Positions 1 to 10,395 of a stretch of 64,000 bases of DNA are shown in pieces. The DNA comes from Rhynchopus sp. YZ270_cl-10 (Eukaryota > Euglenozoa > Diplonemea > Diplonemida > Diplonemidae): the NCBI GenBank assembly GCA_964035575.1, contig OZ037857.1, positions 620,001 through 684,000 of the forward strand. The letters are read 5' to 3'. Numbering within the stretch: position 1 is the stretch's first letter; every line of letters starts with the position of its first letter. The translations under genes and the position numbers were made by a program. The notes beneath the pieces were generated by a model that did not search any database, had not been told where the DNA came from, and worked only from the letters and a program-made list of their open reading frames with translations.

Positions 1-402
1 AAGACAAGAAGAGGTCTCAAGTAAAACAACAATGGGAGAATCTGTGACAGACTTCTCGTGTGCACAAATCTTGTTCACATGAATTTGCGCACAGAGCTAA
101 AGGGCCTGGGACAGGCACCGAGAAAAGGGGAAAAGAAACCTGAAAAATACGTATGCTTCGAGTACACACACATATTATGGGTTGCGAGGGGGAAAGAAGG
201 GGGAAGATGCAAACGCGAAACAAAAGTATTTCAACATCTGCATTCAACAAATTGAGAGAGGAAAAAATATTTTTTTTTGAAAAAAAAAGAGGGGTTTCAC
301 CATGGTAGGCTAGAAGGATACTCCCCACTCATAATTTTTTTTTTCAAGGATGCGAAAAAAAAAGACACGATAGTTGAACACTCTGAAGATATGAATCATT
401 TT

Positions 403-437
403 GCAAAGTCTAAGCCCCTCTGCTTAGCCCCCTCTGC
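403..437 (-). other. Two-helix hairpin just after the kinase stop codon
   Basis: On the minus strand an outer helix GCAGAG/CTTTGC encloses an inner helix CTAAGC/GCTTAG with an AGAGGG loop. The inner stem matches the dispersed hairpin family. The outer stem has a different sequence that still pairs, which supports selection on structure. It begins 17 bases after the TAG stop. Identical copies are at 4949-4983, 9493-9527 and 14039-14073. Confidence 0.6.
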
Positions 438-453
438 AGTACTCTAAGCCTCT

Positions 454-1305
454 CTACTTCTTCTGCTCCGCCTCAGCCTCAGCCTCAGCCTCATCCTTCC
501 TCCTCTTCTCATTGGCGTTCAATTCGTTGCCAACTTCCTCAAGGATTTTCTTTCCTGCCTCAACTCTGTCCAGCTGAATAGCAGCTATCCCATCCACAAA
601 GGTAGTCGCGTAGACGTCCTTTGCCACTTCCCCAAGCGAAAGGTTTGCGTGCAGCTTCTCCAGCACACCTTTGTGTGCATCTGAGGTGTCGATCACTGCA
701 TCCTCTGGGTGCGCCGTGAGGTCTAAATCCTGGAACCCAGAAAGCTCGCTCTCCTTGTCGGCCATCATGTAGGCAATGCAGGTCTCTCTGTCGACGAAGG
801 GCTCCTTCGCCTGCCGAACCTCCTCCCAGAAGTGCTTCATTGTCCAGCCCTGGATTTTTGAGTAGGTTTCGAATCTGGCGACCTGGCGTTCGGCGAAACC
901 GCGTTCAGAGACAAAGAGTTGTACGTATTTGAAGGGCGATGTGTCGTTGTTATCACGGAGCATCTGCGTGATGGTGTTTCTGCAGTAGTCGCGGGTGTTG
1001 GTGCGGTAGTTCGAAAAGGCAATCACAATGTTGCGCTCAGGGTGCTCCAGCGCAGCCTCGACAGTGCGTGTGCAGATCTGATGCAGGTACGGCTCCCACA
1101 GGGCTTGCTCGCATTCCTCCCCCTTGAACCACCCCTGAAACGCCTGCACCAGGTCTCCCGTGTTCTTCTTGTCAGTCGCGTCTCCAGTAAAAAAGGCACG
1201 ATCCCCATCAATATGCAAAAAGTCATGTTCCGCACTCAAATAATCAGCGGTGAACGTCTTCCCAGCACCGGAGAGGCCAGTGAGCCATACAATTTGTCTG
1301 CCCAT
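454..1305 (-). CDS. P-loop kinase-like protein, array copy 1
   Basis: This encodes 283 residues. The N-terminus has a Walker A motif, GLSGAGKT (residues 10-17), directly after a hydrophobic beta strand, and HIDGDR follows about 20 residues later. That layout is seen in adenylylsulfate-kinase, gluconokinase and other small P-loop kinases. A phosphotransferase role is likely, but the substrate cannot be read from the sequence. The C-terminus is a charged, probably helical tail ending in EA repeats. No signal peptide is visible, so it is probably cytosolic. I chose the ATG right before the P-loop strand. Longer frames upstream run through a C-tract/TACAG that looks like a splice acceptor 48 bases upstream, so they are probably untranslated. 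A two-helix hairpin follows the stop codon (403-437). Confidence 0.85.
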   Translation of the reverse strand: MGRQIVWLTGLSGAGKTFTADYLSAEHDFLHIDGDRAFFTGDATDKKNTGDLVQAFQGWFKGEECEQALWEPYLHQICTRTVEAALEHPERNIVIAFSNYRTNTRDYCRNTITQMLRDNNDTSPFKYVQLFVSERGFAERQVARFETYSKIQGWTMKHFWEEVRQAKEPFVDRETCIAYMMADKESELSGFQDLDLTAHPEDAVIDTSDAHKGVLEKLHANLSLGEVAKDVYATTFVDGIAAIQLDRVEAGKKILEEVGNELNANEKRRKDEAEAEAEAEQKK

Positions 1306-2413
1306 TTTAGGGGGGGTTGAAAGTTGGTAAGGGGGAATGGCTCTGTAGGGGGGGGGGGGGGGGGGGGGGCTAGGGGGATAAAGAAGTGTGTTTTGTTGTT
1401 TAAAATGAGGCAAATAATGAACACCTCGTTGTCTTTTGTTTAGTTTGTACGCTACCCACGTCAAATACGCGTAATTTGTGGCGACAATTTAGAATCTGTA
1501 ATAGAAATGGGGAAGGGAAGAAGGAGACAGAGGGAAGGGTCATGGTAAAGAAGAAAAGAAGTGTGTCACTTTTGTTTGTATGTAATTCACAACCGAGTCT
1601 ACTTTTTTGTTGTTGTAAGGAAAAAGGTAATGGTGTAAAAATAGTGTTGGGTGTGTGACGTTAAGGCAATGCTTGTCTACTGTTGATATTCGTTGGTGTT
1701 GTTGTAAAGGAACGTAATGGTATCGTTCAACACGTAGATGCCAAAAGAGGGCACAGTTCCGAGACTACCATTTGGGTAGACACAGAAGAACCGATAAAGA
1801 CATGTCTCAGAGGAAAGTCTTCGAAAAGAGACAAAAGTCTTGAAAAGGGTGAATGTGCAAATAAGGGGCACACTCACGTTTCAGAAAATATACGACAAAC
1901 AAGAAAAAAGGGGGAAAATGAACTCGAGAGTTTTGCACAAACGAGAGAACCCTGGGGGTGGTTATTAGAATAATATCAGTTTTTCTCTTCTTGTACCCTT
2001 TGCGATTGTATCCAAGTATCGTGCCGTTGGGTGTTAACAAGAAAGAGGAGAATTGTGTACAGACGTTCGCAGACGTGTGTGTGTGTGAATGGAAACACAA
2101 CAAATATTTGTTTGTGTGCCAAAACTCAAACCAAAAAAAACCTAGCAGGCAAGTGATTGCGAGTAGTGGCACACGTGACAGTCCTTTTTCCGAGACAAAT
2201 AAATTTGTTTTTGAAAAAAAGAAGCAGAAGAAGAAAAGAAAAAGAGAGAGCACACGAATACAACCAAGTTTTCACCAATAGAGAAAACTCAGTTGGATGT
2301 GTCTCACTGTGTACACGCGTATCTTTTCAAAACAACGTTGGGGCAGCGAAGCAGCACTTTGCCACCTACGTGCAAACGAATGTTATAACAAGAAGACAAA
2401 AAAAAAACAGGAG

Positions 2414-2459
2414 GTGATAAGATGACCCCCAGCCTCTCATGCTGAGTCACCTTCATCAC
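2414..2459 (-). other. Dispersed hairpin, array site 1
   Basis: On the minus strand the helices are GTGAT/ATCAC, then AAGGTGA/TCATCTT, then CTCAGC/GCTGGG, with an ATGAGAG loop. Compared with the commonest inner stem (CTAAGC/GCTTAG), one A:T pair has become C:G, a compensatory change. Copies are at 6958-7003 and 11504-11549. Confidence 0.6.
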
Positions 2460-2538
2460 AACAAAGGGGTTAGTTCGACACTCCGCTGTATCAGGCACGG
2501 AGCACCAAACAACTAGACTGTATCAGAAACGTTTTGGC

Positions 2539-2574
2539 AAGATGAACCCAAGCCTCACAGTGCTTGGCCACCTT
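2539..2574 (-). other. Dispersed hairpin, array site 2
   Basis: The outer helix AAGGTG/CATCTT and inner helix CCAAGC/GCTTGG have a CTGTGAG-type loop. A T:A pair of the common inner stem is C:G here. It lies about 80 bases from the first array hairpin in the same orientation. Copies are at 7083-7118 and 11629-11664. Confidence 0.6.
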
Positions 2575-2784
2575 ATCAAATAGAAGACATTAGATGGGTC
2601 CTCCCCACCCCTCTTCACACAATCTGTGCAGAACACATGCCAGAAAGTGGGGGAGGAACACAGAGTATAAAAAATTGAGGTTTCGTTTTTTTTTTGTTTA
2701 TGTGTTTGGACAAAATCAGACACACATTATGTCACCCCAAACCCGAAGGCTTTTTGGGCTAAGATAGTATAGTATTTCGCTCTT

Positions 2785-4116
2785 CTAATTCGTGGCCCAC
2801 CCGGTTGTGGGATCGCATTTTGTGAAGTTTGGGAGAGGACCCCATTGCCAGGATGGCTTCAGGATGCTGTTTGCCATCTTCGCGACTTCGGGGCAGAGCT
2901 TGCGTCCGTCGGGGTTGGTTGTCGGGCTGGGGTTGCCTGACCAGATGAATGCACCTCCATACCCATTCGCCTCAGCGTACTGCACAACAGATGTGTCCAT
3001 CGCAAGCCCCTCCCAGGTGCCCCCCGCAGCCTGCTCACCAGGTTCAAACCCGATCATGATCTTGTTCTTCGGGACAGAGCCGTACCTCACAAAGTTGTCC
3101 ATGATGGTGGTGAAGTTGAGTTTGATGTTCCCCGCGTCATACGCCATGATGTTGACCGCATCCAGATAGCGCCCCACATTCGGGTAAATCTTGTCACCTT
3201 CGTAATCCGTCGCAAAGGTGACATTCGGCTTCGGGCTGTCGGGGAGAAGGTAGTTCCATGGGTTCCCCTTCGGGAGGAATGCGTTGAACCGTGTGGTCCA
3301 GGTGACCTCAAAGAGGGGCACTGCGTTTGCCGCAATCTCCTTGCAGTATTTGATGTTGGTGTCGTAGTACGGCTGCATGTCCATTTGCTGCCAGGGCTCC
3401 AACTTTGCGTAGTCCGCCTGAAGCTGCACAACCGCGTCGTTCGCACGCTGCACCCACCCTGACTTGACAGTTGTTTCCAACTCTGTCTTCAATGTTGCAA
3501 CCAAAGTGGAAAAGGGTCCAAATTCATCCGCAATCGCGGAGTAAGGTGTGAGGTGCTCGAAGTCCAGATCAACGCCGTCTGCGAAGGTCCAAAGAACCAA
3601 CTTTGCTGCCAGCTTCGCCACCTTTGCTGCAGTCGCATTGTCGCCCATGCGTGCGAAGTCACTCCACCCCCCAAGCGAGATCTTGAAGCGCTTAGGCCCA
3701 TCAGGGTGCATCTTCGCCATCCGACCAGCCTCCATGATGCTGACGATACCCGGTGTTGGGGCCGTGGTGTCGGGGGTGATCGCCTGCGCGCCGTTCTTCC
3801 CTGCAGCGGCAAGGTAGATCGCTTTCCCATCCCACACTGGACAGGGTCCGCTTCCTGACGTCTCCGTGCTGTCGCAGCTCACCTGGTCAGGTGAAGGTGT
3901 TTCCGTCAAAAAGGTGAACCCATAGTTGATGTTGCTGTACGGTTTCGATGCGGTCAAGTATGCGGCAGGTTCGAAGCACCCCATGAGACAGTTGCCGGGG
4001 ATGTTGTTGTCCCACCACTTCACGTCGACCCAGTCTTCCCAGTATCCAAGCAATGCCCCGCCTTCTGCACCATGCAGGCAACAGAAAAACACAAGCGCAA
4101 TCACGTTGTAATTCAT
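2785..4116 (-). CDS. Secreted GH18 chitinase-like protein, array copy 1
   Basis: This encodes 443 residues. It starts with a hydrophobic signal peptide (about residues 1-19, ending HGAEG) and then runs into a GH18 TIM-barrel. Visible family motifs are SLGGWS (about 147-152), the conserved strand-3 motif, and DGVDLDFE (about 180-187), the DxxDxDxE catalytic signature with the acid Glu187 intact. Several possible N-glycosylation sites and paired cysteines fit an exported enzyme. It would cleave chitin or related beta-1,4-GlcNAc polymers outside the cell or in the endomembrane system. I chose the ATG just before the signal peptide. A frame starting 19 codons upstream crosses a CT-rich tract ending CACAG, a likely splice acceptor 23 bases before this ATG. 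Two dispersed hairpins lie 210-370 bases after the stop. Confidence 0.9.
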   Translation of the reverse strand: MNYNVIALVFFCCLHGAEGGALLGYWEDWVDVKWWDNNIPGNCLMGCFEPAAYLTASKPYSNINYGFTFLTETPSPDQVSCDSTETSGSGPCPVWDGKAIYLAAAGKNGAQAITPDTTAPTPGIVSIMEAGRMAKMHPDGPKRFKISLGGWSDFARMGDNATAAKVAKLAAKLVLWTFADGVDLDFEHLTPYSAIADEFGPFSTLVATLKTELETTVKSGWVQRANDAVVQLQADYAKLEPWQQMDMQPYYDTNIKYCKEIAANAVPLFEVTWTTRFNAFLPKGNPWNYLLPDSPKPNVTFATDYEGDKIYPNVGRYLDAVNIMAYDAGNIKLNFTTIMDNFVRYGSVPKNKIMIGFEPGEQAAGGTWEGLAMDTSVVQYAEANGYGGAFIWSGNPSPTTNPDGRKLCPEVAKMANSILKPSWQWGPLPNFTKCDPTTGWATN

Positions 4117-4999
4117 TTTTGTGTCAGTTGAAAATAGGTTTCTGTGGAGGGGGTAGGAGTGGTGTTTATTCACTAGCAGTTAAAATGCAAAGAAAAGAAA
4201 TGTCAACTTTAAGAGATGTTTTGTCATCCGACAAAGTACAGAAGAACGTACAAGGTGATAGAATAGCAAACACCCGCTAGGTACAGATGCATATGCCTAG
4301 GCGGAGAAGGGTAATAGGAAAAATTATCGACCGCAAATATGTTCGACCTTTTCAGGATTTCTGGATTTCCGGAAGTTCGACCCTTTTTGCGGTCGAACAT
4401 TATTCCGATTACGGTAAGTATAAAAGGTGTTCTGAAGTATTCTTGGCTTCTTTGTGTCAAACAGAACCTAGCGTATTCCGCGCAATGATCCAGAGAATGT
4501 TGGTCGTGCGTGTGGGACGGAAAGGTAATGTGTGACACAATGTATCAAGACAAGAAGAGGTCTCAAGTAAAACAACAATGGGAGAATCTGTGACAGACTT
4601 CTCGTGTGCACAAATCTTGTTCACATGAATTTGCGCACAGAGCTAAAGGGCCTGGGACAGGCACCGAGAAAAGGGGAAAAGAAACCTGAAAAATACGTAT
4701 GCTTCGAGTACACACACATATTATGGGTTGCGAGGGGGAAAGAAGGGGGAAGATGCAAACGCGAAACAAAAGTATTTCAACATCTGCATTCAACAAATTG
4801 AGAGAGGAAAAAATATTTTTTTTTGAAAAAAAAAGAGGGGTTTCACCATGGTAGGCTAGAAGGATACTCCCCACTCATAATTTTTTTTTTCAAGGATGCG
4901 AAAAAAAAAGACACGATAGTTGAACACTCTGAAGATATGAATCATTTTGCAAAGTCTAAGCCCCTCTGCTTAGCCCCCTCTGCAGTACTCTAAGCCTCT
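4117..4999. other. Array spacer upstream of the chitinase, with inverted repeat
   Basis: No gene is visible. The inverted repeat TCGACCGCAAA (4327-4337) and its complement (4386-4396) frame a 75-bp hairpin, with a TATAAA at about 4419 just beyond it. The kinase 3' hairpin lies at the far end. Copies are at 8661-9543 and 13207-14089. This may be the chitinase promoter region, but no specific control signal is recognised. Confidence 0.35.
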
Positions 5000-5851
5000 C
5001 TACTTCTTCTGCTCCGCCTCAGCCTCAGCCTCAGCCTCATCCTTCCTCCTCTTCTCATTGGCGTTCAATTCGTTGCCAACTTCCTCAAGGATTTTCTTTC
5101 CTGCCTCAACTCTGTCCAGCTGAATAGCAGCTATCCCATCCACAAAGGTAGTCGCGTAGACGTCCTTTGCCACTTCCCCAAGCGAAAGGTTTGCGTGCAG
5201 CTTCTCCAGCACACCTTTGTGTGCATCTGAGGTGTCGATCACTGCATCCTCTGGGTGCGCCGTGAGGTCTAAATCCTGGAACCCAGAAAGCTCGCTCTCC
5301 TTGTCGGCCATCATGTAGGCAATGCAGGTCTCTCTGTCGACGAAGGGCTCCTTCGCCTGCCGAACCTCCTCCCAGAAGTGCTTCATTGTCCAGCCCTGGA
5401 TTTTTGAGTAGGTTTCGAATCTGGCGACCTGGCGTTCGGCGAAACCGCGTTCAGAGACAAAGAGTTGTACGTATTTGAAGGGCGATGTGTCGTTGTTATC
5501 ACGGAGCATCTGCGTGATGGTGTTTCTGCAGTAGTCGCGGGTGTTGGTGCGGTAGTTCGAAAAGGCAATCACAATGTTGCGCTCAGGGTGCTCCAGCGCA
5601 GCCTCGACAGTGCGTGTGCAGATCTGATGCAGGTACGGCTCCCACAGGGCTTGCTCGCATTCCTCCCCCTTGAACCACCCCTGAAACGCCTGCACCAGGT
5701 CTCCCGTGTTCTTCTTGTCAGTCGCGTCTCCAGTAAAAAAGGCACGATCCCCATCAATATGCAAAAAGTCATGTTCCGCACTCAAATAATCAGCGGTGAA
5801 CGTCTTCCCAGCACCGGAGAGGCCAGTGAGCCATACAATTTGTCTGCCCAT
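5000..5851 (-). CDS. P-loop kinase-like protein, array copy 2
   Basis: The product is identical to array copy 1: 283 residues, Walker A GLSGAGKT near the N-terminus, DGD motif about 20 residues later, EA-rich tail. The C-tract (G on the plus strand) before the possible splice acceptor is 20 long here against 22 in copies 1 and 3. The post-stop hairpin is at 4949-4983. Confidence 0.85.
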   Translation of the reverse strand: MGRQIVWLTGLSGAGKTFTADYLSAEHDFLHIDGDRAFFTGDATDKKNTGDLVQAFQGWFKGEECEQALWEPYLHQICTRTVEAALEHPERNIVIAFSNYRTNTRDYCRNTITQMLRDNNDTSPFKYVQLFVSERGFAERQVARFETYSKIQGWTMKHFWEEVRQAKEPFVDRETCIAYMMADKESELSGFQDLDLTAHPEDAVIDTSDAHKGVLEKLHANLSLGEVAKDVYATTFVDGIAAIQLDRVEAGKKILEEVGNELNANEKRRKDEAEAEAEAEQKK

Positions 5852-7328
5852 TTTAGGGGGGGTTGAAAGTTGGTAAGGGGGAATGGCTCTGTAGGGGGGG
5901 GGGGGGGGGGGGGCTAGGGGGATAAAGAAGTGTGTTTTGTTGTTTAAAATGAGGCAAATAATGAACACCTCGTTGTCTTTTGTTTAGTTTGTACGCTACC
6001 CACGTCAAATACGCGTAATTTGTGGCGACAATTTAGAATCTGTAATAGAAATGGGGAAGGGAAGAAGGAGACAGAGGGAAGGGTCATGGTAAAGAAGAAA
6101 AGAAGTGTGTCACTTTTGTTTGTATGTAATTCACAACCGAGTCTACTTTTTTGTTGTTGTAAGGAAAAAGGTAATGGTGTAAAAATAGTGTTGGGTGTGT
6201 GACGTTAAGGCAATGCTTGTCTACTGTTGATATTCGTTGGTGTTGTTGTAAAGGAACGTAATGGTATCGTTCAACACGTAGATGCCAAAAGAGGGCACAG
6301 TTCCGAGACTACCATTTGGGTAGACACAGAAGAACCGATAAAGACATGTCTCAGAGGAAAGTCTTCGAAAAGAGACAAAAGTCTTGAAAAGGGTGAATGT
6401 GCAAATAAGGGGCACACTCACGTTTCAGAAAATATACGACAAACAAGAAAAAAGGGGGAAAATGAACTCGAGAGTTTTGCACAAACGAGAGAACCCTGGG
6501 GGTGGTTATTAGAATAATATCAGTTTTTCTCTTCTTGTACCCTTTGCGATTGTATCCAAGTATCGTGCCGTTGGGTGTTAACAAGAAAGAGGAGAATTGT
6601 GTACAGACGTTCGCAGACGTGTGTGTGTGTGAATGGAAACACAACAAATATTTGTTTGTGTGCCAAAACTCAAACCAAAAAAAACCTAGCAGGCAAGTGA
6701 TTGCGAGTAGTGGCACACGTGACAGTCCTTTTTCCGAGACAAATAAATTTGTTTTTGAAAAAAAGAAGCAGAAGAAGAAAAGAAAAAGAGAGAGCACACG
6801 AATACAACCAAGTTTTCACCAATAGAGAAAACTCAGTTGGATGTGTCTCACTGTGTACACGCGTATCTTTTCAAAACAACGTTGGGGCAGCGAAGCAGCA
6901 CTTTGCCACCTACGTGCAAACGAATGTTATAACAAGAAGACAAAAAAAAAACAGGAGGTGATAAGATGACCCCCAGCCTCTCATGCTGAGTCACCTTCAT
7001 CACAACAAAGGGGTTAGTTCGACACTCCGCTGTATCAGGCACGGAGCACCAAACAACTAGACTGTATCAGAAACGTTTTGGCAAGATGAACCCAAGCCTC
7101 ACAGTGCTTGGCCACCTTATCAAATAGAAGACATTAGATGGGTCCTCCCCACCCCTCTTCACACAATCTGTGCAGAACACATGCCAGAAAGTGGGGGAGG
7201 AACACAGAGTATAAAAAATTGAGGTTTCGTTTTTTTTTTGTTTATGTGTTTGGACAAAATCAGACACACATTATGTCACCCCAAACCCGAAGGCTTTTTG
7301 GGCTAAGATAGTATAGTATTTCGCTCTT

Positions 7329-8660
7329 CTAATTCGTGGCCCACCCGGTTGTGGGATCGCATTTTGTGAAGTTTGGGAGAGGACCCCATTGCCAGGATGG
7401 CTTCAGGATGCTGTTTGCCATCTTCGCGACTTCGGGGCAGAGCTTGCGTCCGTCGGGGTTGGTTGTCGGGCTGGGGTTGCCTGACCAGATGAATGCACCT
7501 CCATACCCATTCGCCTCAGCGTACTGCACAACAGATGTGTCCATCGCAAGCCCCTCCCAGGTGCCCCCCGCAGCCTGCTCACCAGGTTCAAACCCGATCA
7601 TGATCTTGTTCTTCGGGACAGAGCCGTACCTCACAAAGTTGTCCATGATGGTGGTGAAGTTGAGTTTGATGTTCCCCGCGTCATACGCCATGATGTTGAC
7701 CGCATCCAGATAGCGCCCCACATTCGGGTAAATCTTGTCACCTTCGTAATCCGTCGCAAAGGTGACATTCGGCTTCGGGCTGTCGGGGAGAAGGTAGTTC
7801 CATGGGTTCCCCTTCGGGAGGAATGCGTTGAACCGTGTGGTCCAGGTGACCTCAAAGAGGGGCACTGCGTTTGCCGCAATCTCCTTGCAGTATTTGATGT
7901 TGGTGTCGTAGTACGGCTGCATGTCCATTTGCTGCCAGGGCTCCAACTTTGCGTAGTCCGCCTGAAGCTGCACAACCGCGTCGTTCGCACGCTGCACCCA
8001 CCCTGACTTGACAGTTGTTTCCAACTCTGTCTTCAATGTTGCAACCAAAGTGGAAAAGGGTCCAAATTCATCCGCAATCGCGGAGTAAGGTGTGAGGTGC
8101 TCGAAGTCCAGATCAACGCCGTCTGCGAAGGTCCAAAGAACCAACTTTGCTGCCAGCTTCGCCACCTTTGCTGCAGTCGCATTGTCGCCCATGCGTGCGA
8201 AGTCACTCCACCCCCCAAGCGAGATCTTGAAGCGCTTAGGCCCATCAGGGTGCATCTTCGCCATCCGACCAGCCTCCATGATGCTGACGATACCCGGTGT
8301 TGGGGCCGTGGTGTCGGGGGTGATCGCCTGCGCGCCGTTCTTCCCTGCAGCGGCAAGGTAGATCGCTTTCCCATCCCACACTGGACAGGGTCCGCTTCCT
8401 GACGTCTCCGTGCTGTCGCAGCTCACCTGGTCAGGTGAAGGTGTTTCCGTCAAAAAGGTGAACCCATAGTTGATGTTGCTGTACGGTTTCGATGCGGTCA
8501 AGTATGCGGCAGGTTCGAAGCACCCCATGAGACAGTTGCCGGGGATGTTGTTGTCCCACCACTTCACGTCGACCCAGTCTTCCCAGTATCCAAGCAATGC
8601 CCCGCCTTCTGCACCATGCAGGCAACAGAAAAACACAAGCGCAATCACGTTGTAATTCAT
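7329..8660 (-). CDS. Secreted GH18 chitinase-like protein, array copy 2
   Basis: The product is identical to array copy 1: signal peptide, SLGG motif and intact DGVDLDFE catalytic signature. The downstream hairpins are at 7083-7118 and 6958-7003. Confidence 0.9.
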   Translation of the reverse strand: MNYNVIALVFFCCLHGAEGGALLGYWEDWVDVKWWDNNIPGNCLMGCFEPAAYLTASKPYSNINYGFTFLTETPSPDQVSCDSTETSGSGPCPVWDGKAIYLAAAGKNGAQAITPDTTAPTPGIVSIMEAGRMAKMHPDGPKRFKISLGGWSDFARMGDNATAAKVAKLAAKLVLWTFADGVDLDFEHLTPYSAIADEFGPFSTLVATLKTELETTVKSGWVQRANDAVVQLQADYAKLEPWQQMDMQPYYDTNIKYCKEIAANAVPLFEVTWTTRFNAFLPKGNPWNYLLPDSPKPNVTFATDYEGDKIYPNVGRYLDAVNIMAYDAGNIKLNFTTIMDNFVRYGSVPKNKIMIGFEPGEQAAGGTWEGLAMDTSVVQYAEANGYGGAFIWSGNPSPTTNPDGRKLCPEVAKMANSILKPSWQWGPLPNFTKCDPTTGWATN

Positions 8661-9543
8661 TTTTGTGTCAGTTGAAAATAGGTTTCTGTGGAGGGGGTAG
8701 GAGTGGTGTTTATTCACTAGCAGTTAAAATGCAAAGAAAAGAAATGTCAACTTTAAGAGATGTTTTGTCATCCGACAAAGTACAGAAGAACGTACAAGGT
8801 GATAGAATAGCAAACACCCGCTAGGTACAGATGCATATGCCTAGGCGGAGAAGGGTAATAGGAAAAATTATCGACCGCAAATATGTTCGACCTTTTCAGG
8901 ATTTCTGGATTTCCGGAAGTTCGACCCTTTTTGCGGTCGAACATTATTCCGATTACGGTAAGTATAAAAGGTGTTCTGAAGTATTCTTGGCTTCTTTGTG
9001 TCAAACAGAACCTAGCGTATTCCGCGCAATGATCCAGAGAATGTTGGTCGTGCGTGTGGGACGGAAAGGTAATGTGTGACACAATGTATCAAGACAAGAA
9101 GAGGTCTCAAGTAAAACAACAATGGGAGAATCTGTGACAGACTTCTCGTGTGCACAAATCTTGTTCACATGAATTTGCGCACAGAGCTAAAGGGCCTGGG
9201 ACAGGCACCGAGAAAAGGGGAAAAGAAACCTGAAAAATACGTATGCTTCGAGTACACACACATATTATGGGTTGCGAGGGGGAAAGAAGGGGGAAGATGC
9301 AAACGCGAAACAAAAGTATTTCAACATCTGCATTCAACAAATTGAGAGAGGAAAAAATATTTTTTTTTGAAAAAAAAAGAGGGGTTTCACCATGGTAGGC
9401 TAGAAGGATACTCCCCACTCATAATTTTTTTTTTCAAGGATGCGAAAAAAAAAGACACGATAGTTGAACACTCTGAAGATATGAATCATTTTGCAAAGTC
9501 TAAGCCCCTCTGCTTAGCCCCCTCTGCAGTACTCTAAGCCTCT

Positions 9544-10395
9544 CTACTTCTTCTGCTCCGCCTCAGCCTCAGCCTCAGCCTCATCCTTCCTCCTCTTCTC
9601 ATTGGCGTTCAATTCGTTGCCAACTTCCTCAAGGATTTTCTTTCCTGCCTCAACTCTGTCCAGCTGAATAGCAGCTATCCCATCCACAAAGGTAGTCGCG
9701 TAGACGTCCTTTGCCACTTCCCCAAGCGAAAGGTTTGCGTGCAGCTTCTCCAGCACACCTTTGTGTGCATCTGAGGTGTCGATCACTGCATCCTCTGGGT
9801 GCGCCGTGAGGTCTAAATCCTGGAACCCAGAAAGCTCGCTCTCCTTGTCGGCCATCATGTAGGCAATGCAGGTCTCTCTGTCGACGAAGGGCTCCTTCGC
9901 CTGCCGAACCTCCTCCCAGAAGTGCTTCATTGTCCAGCCCTGGATTTTTGAGTAGGTTTCGAATCTGGCGACCTGGCGTTCGGCGAAACCGCGTTCAGAG
10001 ACAAAGAGTTGTACGTATTTGAAGGGCGATGTGTCGTTGTTATCACGGAGCATCTGCGTGATGGTGTTTCTGCAGTAGTCGCGGGTGTTGGTGCGGTAGT
10101 TCGAAAAGGCAATCACAATGTTGCGCTCAGGGTGCTCCAGCGCAGCCTCGACAGTGCGTGTGCAGATCTGATGCAGGTACGGCTCCCACAGGGCTTGCTC
10201 GCATTCCTCCCCCTTGAACCACCCCTGAAACGCCTGCACCAGGTCTCCCGTGTTCTTCTTGTCAGTCGCGTCTCCAGTAAAAAAGGCACGATCCCCATCA
10301 ATATGCAAAAAGTCATGTTCCGCACTCAAATAATCAGCGGTGAACGTCTTCCCAGCACCGGAGAGGCCAGTGAGCCATACAATTTGTCTGCCCAT
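9544..10395 (-). CDS. P-loop kinase-like protein, array copy 3
   Basis: The product is identical to copies 1 and 2. The upstream C-tract is 22 long. The post-stop hairpin is at 9493-9527. Confidence 0.85.
   Translation of the reverse strand: MGRQIVWLTGLSGAGKTFTADYLSAEHDFLHIDGDRAFFTGDATDKKNTGDLVQAFQGWFKGEECEQALWEPYLHQICTRTVEAALEHPERNIVIAFSNYRTNTRDYCRNTITQMLRDNNDTSPFKYVQLFVSERGFAERQVARFETYSKIQGWTMKHFWEEVRQAKEPFVDRETCIAYMMADKESELSGFQDLDLTAHPEDAVIDTSDAHKGVLEKLHANLSLGEVAKDVYATTFVDGIAAIQLDRVEAGKKILEEVGNELNANEKRRKDEAEAEAEAEQKK

Larger units (their letters stand above)
1306..2784. other. Array spacer between chitinase and kinase, with possible small exons
   Basis: The spacer repeats at 5852-7328 and 10396-11874. 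It has the variable G run (1348-1369), the two hairpins described separately, and AT-rich sequence. Two minus-strand stretches look faintly coding: about 1680-1800, ending YNNTNEYQQ then stop, and about 1995-2060 (LTPNGTILGYNRKG). Both contain a PNG(S/T) motif. They could be exons of a third gene in the unit, but I cannot join them with confident splice sites. Confidence 0.3.

Noticed and set aside
2414-2459. The hairpin family as a SECIS element
   Set aside because: It has an ATGA on one strand but lacks the opposing GA pairs and apical AA of a SECIS.
3087-3446. Overlapping frames inside the chitinase gene
   Set aside because: Shadow frames of the GC-richer chitinase coding sequence, as are those within the kinase copies.
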